The notes: generated from the sequence alone by a model not told the origin. Numbered from the stretch's first letter, positions 7,923 through 17,041 are shown. The stretch: DNA of 64,000 nucleotides from Limnospira fusiformis SAG 85.79 (GCF_012516315.1 NZ_CP051185.1:186001-250000), one strand, 5' to 3'. Program-made: numbers and translations.

Positions 7923-7985
7923 TGAGTCCTGACCGGTAAAGGACGAAACTTCCTCCCGCCGCTGGGGGGAAGTCGCGGATAACCG
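7911..7985 (+). ncRNA. Type I hammerhead ribozyme
   Basis: All invariant parts are present in order. CUGAUGA at 7919-7925; stem II GUCCU/AGGAC (7926-7930/7940-7944) with loop GACCGGUAA; GAAA at 7945-7948; stem III of ten pairs, ACUUCCUCCC (7948-7957) with GGGGGGAAGU (7964-7973), one pair being U-G, closed by GCCGCU; cleavage triplet GUC at 7972-7974; stem I from CCGC (7915-7918) with GCGG (7975-7978), then an internal loop and UU/AA. Stem I is the open one, which is type I. Predicted self-cleavage follows C7974, giving a downstream RNA that starts with G7975. Hammerheads are known in bacterial and phage genomes, but this setting, between a small-gene operon and an IS110-type recombinase, is not one I recall. 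It overlaps the stop codon of the preceding gene. Confidence 0.87.
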
Positions 7986-8195
7986 GGTGATTCCCTCCGC
8001 ATTGATAACTAGCCCCCCCGAGACGAAATGGGAGGTTTCCCTCCCCATGCTTTTACTGGGGGCAGAAGTCAGTAATCATTTCTAGCTGGGTTCCAACCCC
8101 AGCTAGATCTTAGGCGAGTTTACTCCCCCGGATAGAATGGGCGAAAGCCGTAACAGCTTCTTGGGAGTGATTTTCCACCATACTTAACAGGAAAA
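7975..8195 (+). ncRNA. Structured leader RNA of the IS110-type recombinase, possible bridge-RNA-like
   Basis: The 221 nt between the predicted ribozyme cleavage site and the recombinase ATG hold no gene but several helices: ATGGGAGG.../...CCTCCCCAT at 8028-8048 with one bulge; a perfect 10-bp hairpin TCTAGCTGGG/CCCAGCTAGA at 8081-8107 without a U-tract; and ACTCCC/GGGAGT (8122-8127/8163-8168) enclosing GGC-GAAA-GCC with a GNRA loop at 8140-8149. IS110-family elements encode a structured bridge RNA in a non-coding end next to the transposase gene. That this leader is such an RNA is inference from position and structure. Confidence 0.5.
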
Positions 8196-9476
8196 ATGAA
8201 TAGTTTAATAGTAGGCCTTGACGTTAGTTCGTCGTGGTGCGATGCCGTGTGGCTGGAATCGATGCCAACCGGTGCCGTGCGGGATTTTTTCGACTCCCCA
8301 GCATTTGCTGAGTGCCACCGAAAACTGGAAGCGAACGCGAAGTCTATCCAGTTTCTGGTATCTTTGGAGCCGTCTGTCGTGGTATTAGAGCCGACTGGAA
8401 CTTATAGCAGGTTCTGGATTGACTCTCTCCATCGGGAAGGAATCCCAGTCTTGAAAGCGGATCAAACCATGATCAAGGACAGTCGGAAAAGCTATGGGGG
8501 AACTTCCAACAAATCTGACCCCTATGATGCCCTCATCATGGTGATTACTTACTTTCAGCACTACCAAACCAATTATGATCGCAGGTATTGGGTACGGGAG
8601 CGGCCGCCAGCGGTTGCCAAAATTGAGCAATGCCTGAGAGATATTCAGTCCTTTACCAAGCGCCGCACTCAAGTCATAAACCAAGCCAAGTCGCGGCTGG
8701 TCTATGAATTCCCAGCTAGGGCTAAAGTTCAAGTAAAAAGAGAAGCTGGGAGCCTAGATCCGGACAAACTGCCAGCTTGGTGGGGTTGGGCTTGTGGCTG
8801 GACTTCCCAAGGTAGTTGGGAAATTCCCAAAGGGGTTAAAACCAAGTTTGACAATGAATACGCGAAAGCGATCGCGGCGGGTGAAGGGACTGGCATTAGT
8901 GTAGTGACTGCCCGACTAGCCCAACAGATTTGTATGTGGCATCAGTCGGAGGCAATGGTAGAGCAGGAGATGCTCGGCTACCTGAACCTTCCAGAATTTG
9001 ATTGTTACCACCGGGTGTTTGATAAGTTCGGTTTTGGTTCCCGCGAACGAGGCTGGCTGCTCACTCGGATCGTACCCTTTGATGAGATGTTTAAATGCCT
9101 TCCCAAGTCTAAAGCCATGCGACGATTCCGGCAGTTGTGCGGGTTGGGGGCTACTCAAGTGCAATCTGGGCAGGCTGACACTCGTAGCAGTTTTACCGGA
9201 AGTAAAGAGGCGCGATCAACCTTGCATCAGTTTGTTGTACGGGCAATCGAGAAGGGGACTCATCGCGAACAGAAACCGGGTGGAGGTGCGATCGCGACGA
9301 CCCCCTACGATTGCCTTTCCAAATCACCAGAGGCTCAGTCTCTTAGACTCTACTGGGTGACTAGAGCATACCACAAAGGGAACAAAGTTTCCGGGGCGGC
9401 GCTCAAGGCTGCCAGGAATGCCACATCCAGAAAGCTGGCTGAGACTTTATTTAAGGCTCTGTGGGATATGCGATAA
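8196..9476 (+). CDS. IS110-family DEDD recombinase/transposase
   Basis: A 426-aa protein. The N-terminal RuvC-like domain has the full acidic tetrad: D9 in GLDVSSSW, E65 in VVLEPTGTYS, D108 and D111 in NKSDPYDA, the arrangement of IS110/Piv transposases. The C-terminal Tnp20-type domain is recognisable in FRQLCGLGATQVQSG followed by a Ser-rich segment, where the family's catalytic serine lies. Family length is usually 330-420 aa, so this is complete and slightly long. These enzymes recombine DNA without terminal inverted repeats, guided by an element-encoded RNA. It is on the same strand as the small-gene operon, 220 nt after a hammerhead ribozyme, and ends before a good terminator. It may serve a larger mobile element rather than being a simple insertion sequence. 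Confidence 0.85.
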   Translation: MNSLIVGLDVSSSWCDAVWLESMPTGAVRDFFDSPAFAECHRKLEANAKSIQFLVSLEPSVVVLEPTGTYSRFWIDSLHREGIPVLKADQTMIKDSRKSYGGTSNKSDPYDALIMVITYFQHYQTNYDRRYWVRERPPAVAKIEQCLRDIQSFTKRRTQVINQAKSRLVYEFPARAKVQVKREAGSLDPDKLPAWWGWACGWTSQGSWEIPKGVKTKFDNEYAKAIAAGEGTGISVVTARLAQQICMWHQSEAMVEQEMLGYLNLPEFDCYHRVFDKFGFGSRERGWLLTRIVPFDEMFKCLPKSKAMRRFRQLCGLGATQVQSGQADTRSSFTGSKEARSTLHQFVVRAIEKGTHREQKPGGGAIATTPYDCLSKSPEAQSLRLYWVTRAYHKGNKVSGAALKAARNATSRKLAETLFKALWDMR

Positions 9477-9501
9477 TCTACTTTAATTCATATACTTTTA
9501 C

Positions 9502-9540
9502 AAAGCCCCGCTAACTAATTGTCTCGGCGGGGCTTTTTAT
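9502..9540 (+). terminator. Rho-independent terminator after the IS110-type recombinase
   Basis: AAAGCCCCGC (9502-9511) pairs with GCGGGGCTTT (9527-9536) and is followed by a T-rich end: a perfect 10-bp stem. Confidence 0.85.
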
Positions 9541-9604
9541 TGTTCAAAGTTTGGGGGTAGGATAGAACTGATACTGACAGAGTTACGTCCTGTTAGCAGA
9601 TTAA

Positions 9605-11354
9605 CTGAACATTGCTTGACAATACTCAACAATCAGTCTAAGCTAGATAAGTACACAACCAGCGAGCTAAATGCCGAAATATACATCACCGAGTGAAACG
9701 GCTCAATACTTTGGTGTATGCTTACATACTTTAAGAAGATGGGAAAAAAACGGCAAAATTCAAGCGCTCAGGACACCATCAGGGCAGAGACGATATGATA
9801 TTGCCTCCTACACGGTCTCATCAAACGAGAGAACGCAACGGGCAATTATCGCTTATGCCCGCGTTTCAAGTCGCGGACAAAAAGCAGACCTTGCGCGCCA
9901 AGTTGCAAAGTTACTCGAGGTCTACCCCAACGCCGAGCTCGTCACTGATATCGCCAGTGGTCTTAATTTCCAAAGAAAAGGACTTAGAGCCATTTGGGAG
10001 CGAGTCCGTAAAGGCGATGTCGGATTTATTGTGGTTGCCCACAAAGACAGACTCGCCCGTTTCGGGTTTGACCTCATCTCTTGGTTGTGTGAACAAGATG
10101 GTACAAAAATCGTGGTTCTCAAGCAAGACGGTTTATCCCCAGAGCGAGAATTGGTTGAAGACATCCTTGCCATTGTCCATGTCTTCGGTTGCCGACTCTA
10201 CGGACTCAGAAAGTATAAGTCTGCAATCAAAGAAGATCCGGATTTATCCAAGCCTTGAACTGGAAAAAACCTGGAAAAAATGGCTGGCGGCTTGCCGTTA
10301 TTGTTTTAACCAAGCCATCGCTATGCAGCGAAGCTCGACGCGGATGATTGGTAAGCTGAAGTTAAGAAATCTGGTAATGCAATCAGATTTACCTCAATGG
10401 GTGAAAGAAACGCCTTGCCATATCAGACAAAACGCGATATTTGACGCATATCAAGCATATAGGGCAAGCCGTGATGCCAAGTTCAGAAGTATTCGTAACC
10501 CACGACAGACAATCAAATTCAATGATTCTAACTTCACCAAAGGAACATGGTACAGCCAGTTAACAAAAACACTATCGTTTAAGGCAAGTGAACCGGTACC
10601 AGTCAGATGTGAGTACGGCACTCAATTAGTTTATCGGCGCGGCCTATGGTTTGCTATTTTCCCTGAACCCGTAATCGCAACGCATACATCTTCCCAAAAA
10701 ATAATTGCCTTAGATCCTGGTGTCAGAACTTTTTTGACCGGATATGACGGCGATAAAGTCATTGAAATTGGCAGTGGTGACATGGGACGAATCGTGAGAT
10801 TATGTCAATATTTAGATGATTTAATTAGTCGTTCAACTAAGGTAAGTGCTAAACAACGCCGTTCAATGAGAAAAGCGGCTAATCGGATTCGAGAAAAGAT
10901 TCGGAACTTAATTGATGAAGTACACAAAAAAACAGCTCATTATCTGACTAATAACTATGGATTAATTTTTCTTCCTCGCTTCGAGTCCTCCCAAATGGTA
11001 GCCAAGTCAAGAAGAAAAATTAGATCTAAAACAGTCAGAAGTATGCTGACTTGGGCTCATTATCGATTTAAGTTAATTCTGAAACATCAAGCAGCAAAGC
11101 GTGGTTGCGTGGTGCTTGATGTGGGCGAAAGTCACACATCTAAAACCTGTGGAGCGTGTGGACATCGCCACGCCCAACTAGGTGGTGCGAAGATACATAA
11201 GTGTCCCCACTGTGGTAGTCAAACACCTAGAGATGCGAATGGCGCACGTAATATAATGTTACGTGCTTTGAGGGATTCCTCCTTTACTGTCAGCAATGAT
11301 GGTATTGCTATAGTTACAGTCCGAGCATTGTCAATCAATGTTCAGGAATGTTCA
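9605..11354 (+). mobile_element. IS607-type insertion sequence
   Basis: Contains a serine-recombinase tnpA and a tnpB. Near-end inverted repeats: CTGAACATTG-CTTGACAAT at 9605-9623 and, on the minus strand, CTGAACATTG-ATTGACAAT at 11327-11345, 18 of 19 matching; a further partial copy of the core (GCTGAACATT) ends at 11354. The right repeat lies inside the tnpB coding end. The exact outer boundaries are not determined. Confidence 0.75.
9671..10258 (+). CDS. tnpA: IS607 serine recombinase (TnpA)
   Basis: A 195-aa protein in two parts: an N-terminal MerR-like helix-turn-helix (SETAQYFGVCLHTLRRWEKNG, a motif used to bind the element ends) and a C-terminal serine resolvase domain with YARVSS (nucleophile S66) and the DRLARFG motif. 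Full family length. It catalyses insertion and excision of the element through a serine-linked intermediate. Its 3' end overlaps the tnpB start by 80 nt. Inverted repeats at both ends of the element are likely binding sites. Confidence 0.92.
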   Translation: MPKYTSPSETAQYFGVCLHTLRRWEKNGKIQALRTPSGQRRYDIASYTVSSNERTQRAIIAYARVSSRGQKADLARQVAKLLEVYPNAELVTDIASGLNFQRKGLRAIWERVRKGDVGFIVVAHKDRLARFGFDLISWLCEQDGTKIVVLKQDGLSPERELVEDILAIVHVFGCRLYGLRKYKSAIKEDPDLSKP

Positions 11355-11360
11355 GCTTAA
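10179..11360 (+). CDS. tnpB: TnpB RNA-guided nuclease of the IS607 element
   Basis: 393 aa from the ATG at 10179; a longer open frame back to 9795 is antisense-phase reading through tnpA and was discarded. RuvC catalytic residues are visible: D in ALDPGVRTF, E in LPRFESSQM, D in PRDANGARN. The zinc-binding pairs are CGACG and CPHCG. TnpB is a compact nuclease guided by an omega RNA made from the 3' end of its gene and the right end of the element, and it promotes retention of the element. The domain set is complete, so the enzyme may be active. The element's right inverted repeat is within its last codons. Confidence 0.9.
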   Translation: MSSVADSTDSESISLQSKKIRIYPSLELEKTWKKWLAACRYCFNQAIAMQRSSTRMIGKLKLRNLVMQSDLPQWVKETPCHIRQNAIFDAYQAYRASRDAKFRSIRNPRQTIKFNDSNFTKGTWYSQLTKTLSFKASEPVPVRCEYGTQLVYRRGLWFAIFPEPVIATHTSSQKIIALDPGVRTFLTGYDGDKVIEIGSGDMGRIVRLCQYLDDLISRSTKVSAKQRRSMRKAANRIREKIRNLIDEVHKKTAHYLTNNYGLIFLPRFESSQMVAKSRRKIRSKTVRSMLTWAHYRFKLILKHQAAKRGCVVLDVGESHTSKTCGACGHRHAQLGGAKIHKCPHCGSQTPRDANGARNIMLRALRDSSFTVSNDGIAIVTVRALSINVQECSA

Positions 11361-11365
11361 ATGAA

Positions 11366-12784
11366 TCAGTGCTGATTGATATGACCAAAACTAGGCCGAG
11401 TGACGTTAAATAAGTAGGTCTCTGTAGTCGGTCCAACAATCCCGGTGGTAGTGATATTATAGGCTTGCTGAAATTGAATTACAGCATTTTGGGTCTGGCC
11501 GTCAAAAAAACCATTAATCGGGCCATTATAGAAGCCTAACTCCCTTAACCGCCTTTGAATGCGCCGCACATTTTCTCCGGCGTTACCCATTGCTATATAT
11601 GTATTAGGATTAGTTGCCACAGGTCTGACGACGAACCCTGGACCGGCTGGAGCTGCGGGTATGATGGGGCGTTGGATAGTAGCCCTAGCTAAATGGAATT
11701 GGGTGGTGGGTCCCACTTGACCTGTTTGGGTGATGGCATTATCCCGTTGGAAGCGAACGACAGCCACGCGGGTAGATTCACCAAAAACCCCATCAATCAT
11801 CCCTGTATAGTACCCTAATTGCTGTAATCGCTGCTGAAGTGCAATTACATCTGCTCCCCGACTTCCGAGCAGGAGAATTGAGGAGGGATTAGATTGGTTC
11901 ATGGAAACATTGGTAGAGTTGGAAGTAATACCACCATGACCCAACATCTGTTGACTGGCGAGGAGGCTTTGGGTAGTGGGTCCAATAAAACCTGTGGGGG
12001 TGAGACCGTTCACCATTTGAAAGTTACGAACGGCTTGGAATGTTACCTCATCATAAAAATTGGTAATTTGACCTGGGAAAAAACCGAGTCGTTGCAATTC
12101 TCGTTGTACTAAGCCGACTATAGGGCCAAAACTACCGGGACCAAGGCTAACATTTCCAGCGAGGCTACCTGTGCCGCGATTGAGAATGGCTAGGGTGTCT
12201 TCTGTAACTAGACCTGTGGCTGCAATTAAGTTGGCTTGCTGAAAACGAATGACGGCATCCCGGGTGATTGGTCCAAAATATCCGGTGGAGTTGTTGTTGA
12301 AAAAACCAAGATTTCGCAGGCGATTTTGGAGGCTGGTAACTCCGGGTCCGCTGTCTCCTAATCCTAAACCGATTAATTGGCGATCGCTGACTGGGATAGT
12401 ATTGAGAGGCCGACTGATGGCGTTCTGGTTGGTTGCGATCAAAGCCACAACGGTATTAGGACCTACTATGCCATCTTGGACTAAACGGTTATCGCGCTGG
12501 AACCGAATAACTGCGTTTTGAGTTTCCTCACCAAAGTATCCGGTGGCGTTAGCGCTTAAATATCCTAATGCTCTGAGGCGGTTCTGAATTTGGGTAACTT
12601 CGGGTCCGAAATCCCCAATAGCTAAAACTGCCTGGGCTGCATGAGTTATGCTCAGAATCAGCAGCACTGTCCCTAGAGACAGAAGCCACCGATAGGCTAG
12701 AGTAGATAGTTTTCTGTTGAGAATGAGTTGCTGAGGATTTTCGTAACTCAGGGCGAGGTACAGATAAGCATAGGATTCCATCAT
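11366..12784 (-). CDS. Secreted protein with five peptidoglycan-binding domains
   Basis: A 472-aa protein. Residues about 30-50 are a hydrophobic signal/anchor segment ending in an AQAVLA-type cleavage region. Then follow five PG_binding_1 repeats of about 60 residues, each with the G-x-x-G-x-x-V-x-x-L/I-Q-x-x-L signature and a GxVGPxT end. The repeats are divergent from one another. There is no catalytic domain, so it probably anchors to or organises the cell wall. The stop is only 5 bp from the tnpB stop of the IS607 element, which inserted immediately downstream. Confidence 0.88.
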   Translation of the reverse strand: MMESYAYLYLALSYENPQQLILNRKLSTLAYRWLLSLGTVLLILSITHAAQAVLAIGDFGPEVTQIQNRLRALGYLSANATGYFGEETQNAVIRFQRDNRLVQDGIVGPNTVVALIATNQNAISRPLNTIPVSDRQLIGLGLGDSGPGVTSLQNRLRNLGFFNNNSTGYFGPITRDAVIRFQQANLIAATGLVTEDTLAILNRGTGSLAGNVSLGPGSFGPIVGLVQRELQRLGFFPGQITNFYDEVTFQAVRNFQMVNGLTPTGFIGPTTQSLLASQQMLGHGGITSNSTNVSMNQSNPSSILLLGSRGADVIALQQRLQQLGYYTGMIDGVFGESTRVAVVRFQRDNAITQTGQVGPTTQFHLARATIQRPIIPAAPAGPGFVVRPVATNPNTYIAMGNAGENVRRIQRRLRELGFYNGPINGFFDGQTQNAVIQFQQAYNITTTGIVGPTTETYLFNVTRPSFGHINQH

Positions 12785-12864
12785 AATTCTTCAGGAAAAT
12801 ATAGGAATGGGAAACACTTAACCCAAAAAAACCTAAGTTGCGGCTTCCCTTTCCATTATATCAC

Positions 12865-13041
12865 TTATACCAAACCTGCGCGATCGCATAACATCGCTAC
12901 AACCACTGAAAAAGCGGTAATTCCCAAGGCTACCCAAGGACTTTGACCTTGACTAACAGCGAAAGATGTGGCTACTCCAGCCCCTAAGCCAGCGGTCACG
13001 GCTGCACCAATCGGATCACGTTCTGATTCGGGTTTATACAT
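12865..13041 (-). CDS. Small membrane protein
   Basis: 58 aa from the ATG at 13041 (MYKPESERDPIGAA); an in-frame start at 13086 would add 15 residues. It is two hydrophobic segments joined by a short loop (GQSPWVALG). Small two-helix proteins of this kind are common in cyanobacteria and mostly unnamed. It is a separate gene 80 bp upstream of the peptidoglycan-binding protein on the same strand. Confidence 0.5.
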   Translation of the reverse strand: MYKPESERDPIGAAVTAGLGAGVATSFAVSQGQSPWVALGITAFSVVVAMLCDRAGLV

Positions 13042-13261
13042 AGTCTTTAGAATGATAAATTCCAATGGCTGCCACTGTAGCACCATGATTGAGAGGGTGG
13101 ATGCAAAAGTTGCTAAATTGAAATTAAGGTTTAACTTTAGATAAGTTTCTTAACATTCGGTGGGTAAATTCGGGGGGTTTTTTAAGAAAGTTAACAAAAT
13201 CGGCTCTGGGTCAGCAGGGGCTGGTATTTCCTCTCAATTCATCCTCACAGGTCTAGGGCTG

Positions 13262-16200
13262 CTATTCCCACCTGTCTAATTCTTGAAGGGAGTTTTGGAA
13301 TAGGCTAAGAATTTGGTCTCTGCGGGTTTCAAAGTTGGCGGCACCCCAGATAAAAATTAATCCGCCGATCAAAACTACTATCCATTTTAAAAAGGAGTAA
13401 ACTGAGTTTAAAATGATTAATTGATTGACAATATTAATAACAAATGTGGCTGTACCAATGTACAGAAAAGCACGAGTTTTTAGGCTTAAACCAGCACCAA
13501 TGGCGATTAAACTAATGAGACCGGGAATAATTCCTACCCATTGACTTTCTAATAAGGAGATTACGCAAATTAAGCTAATACTGATGATGCGGATTAGGTG
13601 TCGAAGGGGTCGGCGTTGGGAACCTTTTAAGTAGGGTTCCACCTGTATAATATATAACATTGATAAAGCGGGAGGGGTGATTAGCCACAGTAAATAAGTA
13701 TCTGCTGGACTGGCGAGAATGGCTTTTAAGATTACCCAATTGAGCAGAAAAATACTAATGTAAGTAAAGCGAATATTTTGACTTAATTCGGCTAGGAATA
13801 CATAGAAAATGGCGGTGATGACGGTGGCTATATACCAGGAGGGTAGTTGGGGGGGATTAATGAAACTATGAATAATTGCTATAGCTCCTATTGGGAAAAT
13901 GATGGCAGACCGTCGCCAGGGTGTCTGTGACCATCCCCAATTTTCCCAGGGGAATATATAGAAATAATAGGCAATTAGAGAAGCGATCGCACCTATCCAA
14001 GGAAACAGAATATTTCCCCATCCCAGGACATCAATCATATAATAAAGGATGGCTACGGCTTGCAATAAACCCAAATAAACCCAGATATCTTGTGGTTGTT
14101 GGTGGGGATGACTGCGACCCTGTACGATCGCATAACGACTGAGAAGGATGCCACTTCCTAACCCTACTAATGCACTAGTATTTCCGGGCATAAAAGATGA
14201 TATTACTAATAATACACTAGCGATTAACCAATGGCAATGAGCGATCGCTTTAATTTCTGCCGCCGCCAGGTTCAAATATCTGGCTAAGGTTGATGATAAG
14301 ATCCGATACAGATAGACGAAGCTGGTAGTTAATACGGTGAAGGCGACTAATTGATTAGCTAGGGGTTGGGAACTCACTTGCTGGAATAACATTTCTCCGG
14401 TGGCGACGGATACTCCGACTATTCCCAAATAAACTAGGGGTTTTAATGAAGAATGTCGCCGTCCTACTCCTATTAAAATAAAGGCAAATCCCAGGCTATT
14501 TAAGCCAGTCCATACGGCTATTTCATTAAATCGCAGAACTGTTCCCAATATACCATATAATAAAGGGATAACTTGCAGGGATTTGGGTAGACTCAAATCT
14601 GGGTGTTTTTTGTGCCACAAATCACCGCCTATTTGGACAATAATTCCTAAAGCTGTATTAGCGATCGCCAACAGAATTAAAGAGTGCGGTAAAAATGCCA
14701 AGATTTCAGATACGAGTAATTGTATCCCCCAAAATGTTCCATAAATACCATTATCAAAACTGCGAGTTGACAGAGTGGCTGTCTGAGTCCGAAATACTAT
14801 GGCTGCTACAGTTAAAGCGATGATTATGACAGCGAATAAACTCGGTTGTCTTTGTTGTTGAAAAACTAACAGAGAATGAAAGGTGAGCAGTAGTAACTGT
14901 ATCGCCGCCAGTGAAGTTCCCCACAGGTCTGCTGCTTGTCTATAGAGTTGGGATAACGAGGCTTCCCGGTTGAGTAAATTATGCCGTAATATCCACAGAC
15001 TATTAAATACTATGGCGTTAATAAGTAACCAGTCTAAGCTAGAAATTATCGGGAATTCCCAGAGGATAGCGGTTAAGAAACTGAGACCAAACCCTACAGC
15101 GATCGCCGCTACAATTAGCCGACGTATATAATAGGAGTTAATGGCAATTATGACGGTGCTTATACCTAAAGATATCGCCCGAATTACAGGTATTTCGACT
15201 GTCAACAGTTGCGCGACTACTGTAGTCACAATGGCTAATTCAGCGGATTGTTTTTGTTTTGAATTGCTACCATATTTCCCGACAAAAGTCAAGCCCAAAG
15301 GTGTGATTAACCAGATTAAATTGACAGGTTCAATGCTATTGCTAAGTAGGAGATAGCTACAACCCGCCAAGACTAAACCTAGATAAAAACCACTTTTTCC
15401 CCAACTATGATCTGGGGTATCATATCGAGATATAAAGTAATGATGACTGGCGACATATAAGCCAAATTCTGCTACCATTAGCGACAATAAAATTATCGAC
15501 CACTCGGTATAGTTAAGAGTAGGAATTAGCCAGTTGATGCTACTCACCAAAGCTAGTAAAGCGGTGATATGGGTTACATATACTCGAAATGGTGGGCGAT
15601 AGTTTCGGCGTTTAGTAACTACGGCTAAGGTGAAAGTTGAGGCGATTAAATTAAGCGATCGCGTGAGAGGATTAATCACCCCCAACAAGGCTAAAAAGAC
15701 TCCTAATAATAATGCGATTTGCTCGCCAAATAATGCCAATTTACGCTTAGGTATTTGATACAGCCACTCAGTAACCGCCAGCATCAAAATCAGATAGGGA
15801 AACCAGGTTAAGCTAAGTAGTGACCAAGGGTAATTTTGGCTGTTAGTAATTTCAGCAGCAGTGATAATAGTAGTTTGTCTCATACCACTAGGAATCATGA
15901 GTCCTAGTAACCAAACCATCTGTAATCCTATGGTAAAGATTACTAATAAATCCCGCCGTCGCCAAGAGTTTCGCAGGTGTTTAGTCCAGATAGAAATTAC
16001 CAAAGCGCTAATTAGAAAACCGTGCCAAGGATAGGATATCAGAGAAATTAACCACCCTAAAAGTAGTAATCCGTAGCCGCCACGATTTATTAAAGGTGAG
16101 GAAAAATAGTAGATTAACCAGCCACAAATCCCTACAGCCAACCCTAAACCATTAAGGGGGAGTTCGGCGACAAAGATGCCGCGACTAAGGATAATAATTA

Positions 16201-17041
16201 GGCTATAAATTAACAGCGCGATATCACGATTAGCTAAGGGTTGATGATTGAGTTTTTGGCGAGTATAGAAGGATATAGATGCGGTGATAATTACGGCTAA
16301 ATAAATGGCAATTATGGGAAAGTTTGACCAACTCCACCCCCAGTGAAGGGAACTGACAAGTAATAAATTGGCGAGTTGTAGCTTCTGGGGAACTGATGGT
16401 GTAGAATAGAGTTTAATGGTGGTACTGGATAGCAGGAAGGTGGCGATCGCAATGGTGATCCATCCTAGGGGATATCCCCATAATCCCAAGCCATCCATTG
16501 CCCAAAAATTGAGGGGAATTAACAGTAAGGTAACTTGACGCAAAGTAGCAGCAGTCAAGGTTAAGTTATTCTGTTTTTCCGTCCATTGGCTACCTACCCA
16601 AAATGCCAAAGTATAAGCTAGTAATACTCCATATTGTGCAAAAGCGGGGAATCTTTCCCACTGACTCGCCGCCAGTACGCCGGAAGATACCACCACCATA
16701 AACAGTCCTAAAAATAGCAGCCAACGCACACTGAGTTCAGCTTTGAAAGACTGTAATAATTGGGTAAATACGGGGGTAATGTTGGGCGGTAATGTGGCGG
16801 TGAAAGTAGTTTGAGGTTCCCTAATAATAGGTGGTTGAGCTTTCCTAACAGGGGGATGATATACGCGGGAAGGTGGCGGTAGGGGTAGAGGTTGACTTAG
16901 ATGCAGCTTACAGAGTTGTTTAACCTGTTCTTGAGAAATTAAACCTAATTCTAGCCAATATTCCAAACCATCCAACAGATCTGGATTATCTGGATTAATG
17001 ATAACTTTAACCGCGATCCATCGTTCCCAGGGTGAGGACAT
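13262..17041 (-). CDS. Very large polytopic membrane protein, DUF2157-like
   Basis: A 1259-aa protein. After a soluble N-terminal part with a helical motif (LDGLEYWLELGLISQEQVKQL) and a Pro-rich linker (LPLPPPSR), it has dozens of hydrophobic segments to the C terminus, more than thirty by eye. The N-terminal motif is similar to the start of DUF2157-type membrane proteins, where a short helical unit of this kind precedes a multispanning region. No catalytic motif can be seen. It is a single gene with no close co-directional partner. Function unknown. Confidence 0.8.
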   Translation of the reverse strand: MSSPWERWIAVKVIINPDNPDLLDGLEYWLELGLISQEQVKQLCKLHLSQPLPLPPPSRVYHPPVRKAQPPIIREPQTTFTATLPPNITPVFTQLLQSFKAELSVRWLLFLGLFMVVVSSGVLAASQWERFPAFAQYGVLLAYTLAFWVGSQWTEKQNNLTLTAATLRQVTLLLIPLNFWAMDGLGLWGYPLGWITIAIATFLLSSTTIKLYSTPSVPQKLQLANLLLVSSLHWGWSWSNFPIIAIYLAVIITASISFYTRQKLNHQPLANRDIALLIYSLIIILSRGIFVAELPLNGLGLAVGICGWLIYYFSSPLINRGGYGLLLLGWLISLISYPWHGFLISALVISIWTKHLRNSWRRRDLLVIFTIGLQMVWLLGLMIPSGMRQTTIITAAEITNSQNYPWSLLSLTWFPYLILMLAVTEWLYQIPKRKLALFGEQIALLLGVFLALLGVINPLTRSLNLIASTFTLAVVTKRRNYRPPFRVYVTHITALLALVSSINWLIPTLNYTEWSIILLSLMVAEFGLYVASHHYFISRYDTPDHSWGKSGFYLGLVLAGCSYLLLSNSIEPVNLIWLITPLGLTFVGKYGSNSKQKQSAELAIVTTVVAQLLTVEIPVIRAISLGISTVIIAINSYYIRRLIVAAIAVGFGLSFLTAILWEFPIISSLDWLLINAIVFNSLWILRHNLLNREASLSQLYRQAADLWGTSLAAIQLLLLTFHSLLVFQQQRQPSLFAVIIIALTVAAIVFRTQTATLSTRSFDNGIYGTFWGIQLLVSEILAFLPHSLILLAIANTALGIIVQIGGDLWHKKHPDLSLPKSLQVIPLLYGILGTVLRFNEIAVWTGLNSLGFAFILIGVGRRHSSLKPLVYLGIVGVSVATGEMLFQQVSSQPLANQLVAFTVLTTSFVYLYRILSSTLARYLNLAAAEIKAIAHCHWLIASVLLVISSFMPGNTSALVGLGSGILLSRYAIVQGRSHPHQQPQDIWVYLGLLQAVAILYYMIDVLGWGNILFPWIGAIASLIAYYFYIFPWENWGWSQTPWRRSAIIFPIGAIAIIHSFINPPQLPSWYIATVITAIFYVFLAELSQNIRFTYISIFLLNWVILKAILASPADTYLLWLITPPALSMLYIIQVEPYLKGSQRRPLRHLIRIISISLICVISLLESQWVGIIPGLISLIAIGAGLSLKTRAFLYIGTATFVINIVNQLIILNSVYSFLKWIVVLIGGLIFIWGAANFETRRDQILSLFQNSLQELDRWE

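Noticed and set aside
9795..10178. N-terminal 128 codons of a 521-aa open frame ending in TnpB
   Set aside because: This part is tnpA read in another frame. The TnpB homology begins after the ATG at 10179.
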